Positions 30,297 through 33,130 of a stretch of DNA of 33,130 nucleotides are shown here, piece by piece. The translations under genes were made by a program, and so were the position numbers. How positions within the stretch are numbered: the stretch's first letter is position 1; each line of letters begins with the position of its first letter. Source of the DNA: Halobellus captivus. GTDB taxonomy: Archaea; Halobacteriota; Halobacteria; Halobacteriales; Haloferacaceae. Under the pieces are notes generated by a model that was given only the letters and a program-made list of their open reading frames with translations, made no database searches and was not told the origin of the DNA. The DNA lies in the NCBI RefSeq assembly GCF_003697845.1, contig NZ_RDQE01000018.1, positions 1 through 33,130 on the forward strand, read 5' to 3'.

Positions 30297-32024
30297 TTAC
30301 AGCCGGTAGAGATTCCCGCCGTACTGCGTCGCCAGTTGCCAGTCCTTGTTGGCGGCCTCCATGGTCTCAACGTACCACCGGAACCTCCCCGAACTCGCAG
30401 TAGCGTCGCCCTCGCGGATACGCTCGATATTCGCGCCGTCGATGGCGGCCTCCCAGTATGGGTTACCGTTCTCGCTGTCCACGCGGTTCAGCGCGAGCAT
30501 ATTCTTCTCCGCGGGGGCCACCCCGAGGTCGAGGCGGTCGCGCAGCGTCCCGCTCGTCTCCACCTCGAAATACCAGTTGTCGCTGGTGTGGTCCCCGAGC
30601 GTGTTGCCGGGGTCGTACACTAGTTCCGCCCGGTTACCCGCGTCGCTGAAGTACCCGTAGCGAACCACCACGTTCGACTTCGCAGCAGCTCCCCCCGGCT
30701 CGAACTGCATCACCGCCGCAGGCCACGACTGCGTTTTCATCGACTGGGATCCGGTGTCGAGCACGGCAGTATTCCCTGCCGACGCGCCCGTGTTGAACCG
30801 CAGAAACGGGTGCTGGAAGAATGTGGGGTTGATGGAGATGCTGCCGTTCGTGCTGTTATCACGCAGCCCGAGAGCCGACAGCGTGTGTGCTGTCGTGAGG
30901 TTGTCGAGCGCGTCGAACAGGTTGCCGAGGCCCGCACGGGGAGAGCCTGAACCCTTGTGGTCGCCCACGACCTCGAACTCGGTGATCGGGGAGGTGATGC
31001 GCGACTTTGCGAGCGCACCGGAACCCTGGATAATCGCCCGTCCGTAGGCGTCTTCCTTCTCGATGATGCAGTTCTCCATCATATGAACTCGGTCCCAGTT
31101 GTTCGCCTCAATGTGGTAGTTCTTCCCCGACACCTCGACAGCGGTGCCTGCAAACTCCATCCGCGACCGGATGATGTTGTTATGCTTGCCCCGGATGTCC
31201 CATCCGAGGTCGTCCTCCGTGAAGTCTGCCGTCGCCGAGTAGTACGGGCAGAGGAAGAAGTTCTGGTCTACGGTGTTCGTTTTCGAGTCGCCCAGCAGGT
31301 AGCCCGTTCCGCCGTTGCGGTTCTCGACCTGCCACTCGGCACCGATAATTACTGCCGGGGAGAAGAACATATTGGTGTTCGACCAGTTGTTCTCCGCCTC
31401 CATACGGATGCCGGGGCTGTTGAAGATGTGCGGGCGGTACACCGTCGAGTTGCGTAGGTCGTTGAAGTATAACCCCCACGTCAGCACGCCGTGCTCGTCT
31501 TTCACGTACAGATTGTCGAGATACATCCGCTCAGCGCCACCCTCGGGGAGGTGGATCGCCGCCGTATCCGAGAAATCGCTGCTCGGCACGAGAGTCGGGC
31601 GGCCCTCGGTCTGCAGTACGAAGTCGCTTTCCGTCGGGAGGTCTACCTGCTGCTCCCAGTCGAGTGCGAAACCGGGGTCGGGTAGGATTATTCCTGCTCC
31701 TGACACGCGATCAGTCAGCGCGTCGATGAGGACTTGAGCATCGTTCTCTCCGCTGAGCGTGCCGAGATAGCGACCAGAGGTGTCGTGAATGCGGTCGTTA
31801 TTTAGGTTCTCCGCAGTTACCGATGACGTATTGATTGAGCCAACATCGCTGATATTGTTACCCTGAAGGTCGAGTTCGCCTTGGGTACCGACTGAGAAAT
31901 TATCGTTGTAGCTGAGCGGATTGTTGGATTCGATATCTAATGCGGCAGCCGATGGCATCATCGCGGCAGCCCCTAATGCCGCCCCGCCGCCGGCGATGGC
32001 TTTCATGAATTTGCGGCGGCTCAT
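30297..32024 (-). CDS. Tat-exported protein, probably right-handed beta-helix
   Basis: A 575-residue protein that begins with a twin-arginine signal, MSRRKFMKAIAGGGAALGAA (RR at 3-4, hydrophobic core to about 27). The mature part has repeated short strands with many Asn, Gly, Ser and Val (LDLQGNNISDVGSINTSSVT, then DVLIDALTDR-type spacing and HIEANNWDRVHMMENCIIEK). This is the pattern of pectate-lyase-like beta-helix surface proteins. A jelly-roll-like C-terminal part may bind glycans. No catalytic residues can be assigned. Coding-like sequence continues upstream of the chosen ATG but is cut by a stop (see next entry). A tatA-tatC operon is close by and could export it. Confidence 0.75.
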   Translation of the reverse strand: MSRRKFMKAIAGGGAALGAAAMMPSAAALDIESNNPLSYNDNFSVGTQGELDLQGNNISDVGSINTSSVTAENLNNDRIHDTSGRYLGTLSGENDAQVLIDALTDRVSGAGIILPDPGFALDWEQQVDLPTESDFVLQTEGRPTLVPSSDFSDTAAIHLPEGGAERMYLDNLYVKDEHGVLTWGLYFNDLRNSTVYRPHIFNSPGIRMEAENNWSNTNMFFSPAVIIGAEWQVENRNGGTGYLLGDSKTNTVDQNFFLCPYYSATADFTEDDLGWDIRGKHNNIIRSRMEFAGTAVEVSGKNYHIEANNWDRVHMMENCIIEKEDAYGRAIIQGSGALAKSRITSPITEFEVVGDHKGSGSPRAGLGNLFDALDNLTTAHTLSALGLRDNSTNGSISINPTFFQHPFLRFNTGASAGNTAVLDTGSQSMKTQSWPAAVMQFEPGGAAAKSNVVVRYGYFSDAGNRAELVYDPGNTLGDHTSDNWYFEVETSGTLRDRLDLGVAPAEKNMLALNRVDSENGNPYWEAAIDGANIERIREGDATASSGRFRWYVETMEAANKDWQLATQYGGNLYRL

Positions 32025-32207
32025 CCCGGAGTGCTCGGCTTCGTCCCGGATCTGGTCGTGGACTTCTTTGATCTCCTCGTCGACAGCGGCAGAATCAGTA
32101 CCGTCCTGTCGCTTTTCCTCTTTGAGCTTCTGGAGTTCGTCTTCGAGTTCGTGGATGCGTGCTTTGAGGTCTTCAGAATCGTTGTCCGCCTGTTACCGAC
32201 CAAACAT
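32025..32207 (-). other. N-terminal coiled-coil extension cut by a stop codon
   Basis: In frame with the Tat-exported protein, the upstream sequence codes for ADNDSEDLKARIHELEDELQ and DEEIKEVHDQIRDEAEHSG, a coiled coil typical of N-termini that precede haloarchaeal Tat signals. It has no start codon of its own. An ATG at 32207 opens only MFGR before a TAA (32193-32195). A single substitution would restore a 636-codon protein. Translation may instead restart at the ATG at 32024. Confidence 0.45.
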
Positions 32208-32269
32208 TTATGTAGGTAGCTTGGTATTTAATGGTTCGGTCCTTTTCCCCCGAATTTCGGTGACTGATT

Positions 32270-33073
32270 GTGAGGACGATTCCTGACCTCCGGGTATGGC
32301 TCATCCTGGGCTTTGTCTTGGGATGTGTGCCAGTAGCATCTGCAGCAAACGTAACGATTGAACAGGGCGACACGTTCGGCCTACCGAACAGCAATACCTC
32401 CATCACCTGGGGGTACGAGCAGACGTTCAACATCTCCCAGCTGGCCGGGTACAATGATACCTTGGGTATCGGTGAGCGGAATATCTCGATTTATGCGGAC
32501 GACGGTGGGAGTGTGAATGTGACTGTGTTTGACTATAATGTGTCTCGTCCGGTGACTGAGGCACAAGACTTTCTCACGTTCCAGGTTGAGCCGAATGATA
32601 CTGCGGATAATGTCGTTTTCCGTATCAATGGGTTCGCAAGCATTGAGGCGGGCAGTTATCGCGTTGATCGTGGAGGGACGAGAGTAGCACAACGGTACAA
32701 CGGCGGTGTGTTGTCCTGGACTGACGGCGGGTGGACACGGGACAATATCACTGTCCGGTATGATAGAGAAGAGGAGGATGAGGAGGATGATGCCGGGGGT
32801 GGCGGTGGTTCCATTTCTGTCGATCCGTTCTGCCGGGGGGATGCTGTGGTCAAGAACCAGCATTCGTGGTTCACAGACAAGGCCCGGTTTGTGATGGATG
32901 GTTTTGACAGCCGGATGGGGCTGGACCACATTGAAATATCAACCGAGCGGAACGTGTCCGGCTTCGAGCTGTGTGTTCAGCGACTCGATACTGTCGTGGT
33001 CGATCCACCGTCCGGTGGCGTCTATGCCTACTACCATTCGTCTTTAGCTAAGACTCGCACCTCGGTTGCGTAG
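32270..33073 (+). CDS. Secreted surface protein with PGF-pre-PGF-like region
   Basis: A 267-residue protein with a Sec signal peptide (WLILGFVLGCVPVASA, cleavage near SAA). Many N-x-S/T glycosylation sites follow, then an acidic/glycine linker (EEEDEEDDAGGGGGS). The last about 75 residues (DHIEISTERNVSGFELCVQR, then PPSGGVYAY) resemble the start of a PGF-pre-PGF domain, but the sequence then ends YHSSLAKTRTSVA, whereas such domains normally continue. The gene is probably truncated or frameshifted at its 3' end. It starts with GTG at 32270, about 36-45 nt after a GTATTTAATGG TATA-like box, and is divergent from the Tat-exported gene. Confidence 0.65.
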   Translation: MRTIPDLRVWLILGFVLGCVPVASAANVTIEQGDTFGLPNSNTSITWGYEQTFNISQLAGYNDTLGIGERNISIYADDGGSVNVTVFDYNVSRPVTEAQDFLTFQVEPNDTADNVVFRINGFASIEAGSYRVDRGGTRVAQRYNGGVLSWTDGGWTRDNITVRYDREEEDEEDDAGGGGGSISVDPFCRGDAVVKNQHSWFTDKARFVMDGFDSRMGLDHIEISTERNVSGFELCVQRLDTVVVDPPSGGVYAYYHSSLAKTRTSVA

Positions 33074-33130
33074 CGGTAGCGAGTGTCTCTTGCAGGATCG
33101 GTCGTTGCTTGTGGATCTTCTGCGCGTCGT
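33074..33130. other. Right edge of window
   Basis: Only 57 nt remain. Two minus-strand frames are open across the edge and end near 33020-33055, either of which could be the C-terminus of a gene entering from the right. The evidence is too short to decide. Confidence 0.2.

Overview
The window is haloarchaeal (class Halobacteria, Halorubrum-like). The left part is very GC-rich, the proteins are strongly acidic (D/E-rich, low K), many genes appear leaderless with TATA-like boxes about 25-35 nt before the start, and several families are typical of halophilic archaea: a DUF7282/CARDB-type secreted protein, the TrmB-suppressor regulator TbsP, DUF3054, Orc1/Cdc6 and a Tat-exported surface protein.

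Positions 1 to about 10,500 are chromosomal backbone. They hold the start of a gene leaving the left edge, a secreted acidic-tailed protein, a cupin, a YcaO protein, tbsP divergent from glyA (serine hydroxymethyltransferase), a DUF3054 membrane protein, a small membrane protein and an ornithine-cyclodeaminase-family enzyme. Next comes a worn stretch (8.9-10.2 kb) with a membrane-protein remnant, an integrase-like remnant and a RelE/ribbon-helix-helix toxin-antitoxin pair whose toxin is frameshifted in a GA repeat.

At 10522-10564 the minus strand carries only the 3' half of a tRNA-Thr(GGU)-like gene, from the anticodon loop to the discriminator base. This is the usual scar of an element integrated in a tRNA gene. 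Everything to its right is lower in GC and looks like one integrative, plasmid-like element that runs off the right edge: two divergent Orc1/Cdc6-type genes around an AT-rich putative origin, a tyrosine integrase, a HerA-type ATPase and many small orphan genes.

The centre of the element (about 18.9-26.3 kb) is the most interesting part. queD, queE and queC (PreQ0 synthesis) are transcribed away from a protein that fuses an active-looking tRNA-guanine-transglycosylase (TGT/DpdA) domain to an ArcS core domain with the PCx3KPYx2Sx2H signature. A second TGT/DpdA lies in a tightly coupled operon with a DUF6884/YaaA-like protein and a GHKL (Hsp90/MutL-type) ATPase. Neither TGT has a PUA domain. I infer a 7-deazaguanine (PreQ0/archaeosine) DNA-modification system. 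The neighbouring GHKL ATPase, HerA ATPase with a nuclease-like C-terminus, GIY-YIG nuclease and dual-specificity-type phosphatase are candidate partners, but this is inference.

Further right come small unrecognised genes, three with a coding-like 5' extension that is out of frame with the nearest start. They are followed by a tatA-tatC operon, two decayed gene remnants, a Tat-exported protein with a stop codon in its coding-like N-terminal extension, and a Sec-exported protein with a PGF-pre-PGF-like C-terminal region. The recurrent frame breaks could be gene decay or indel errors in the assembly; sequence alone does not decide.
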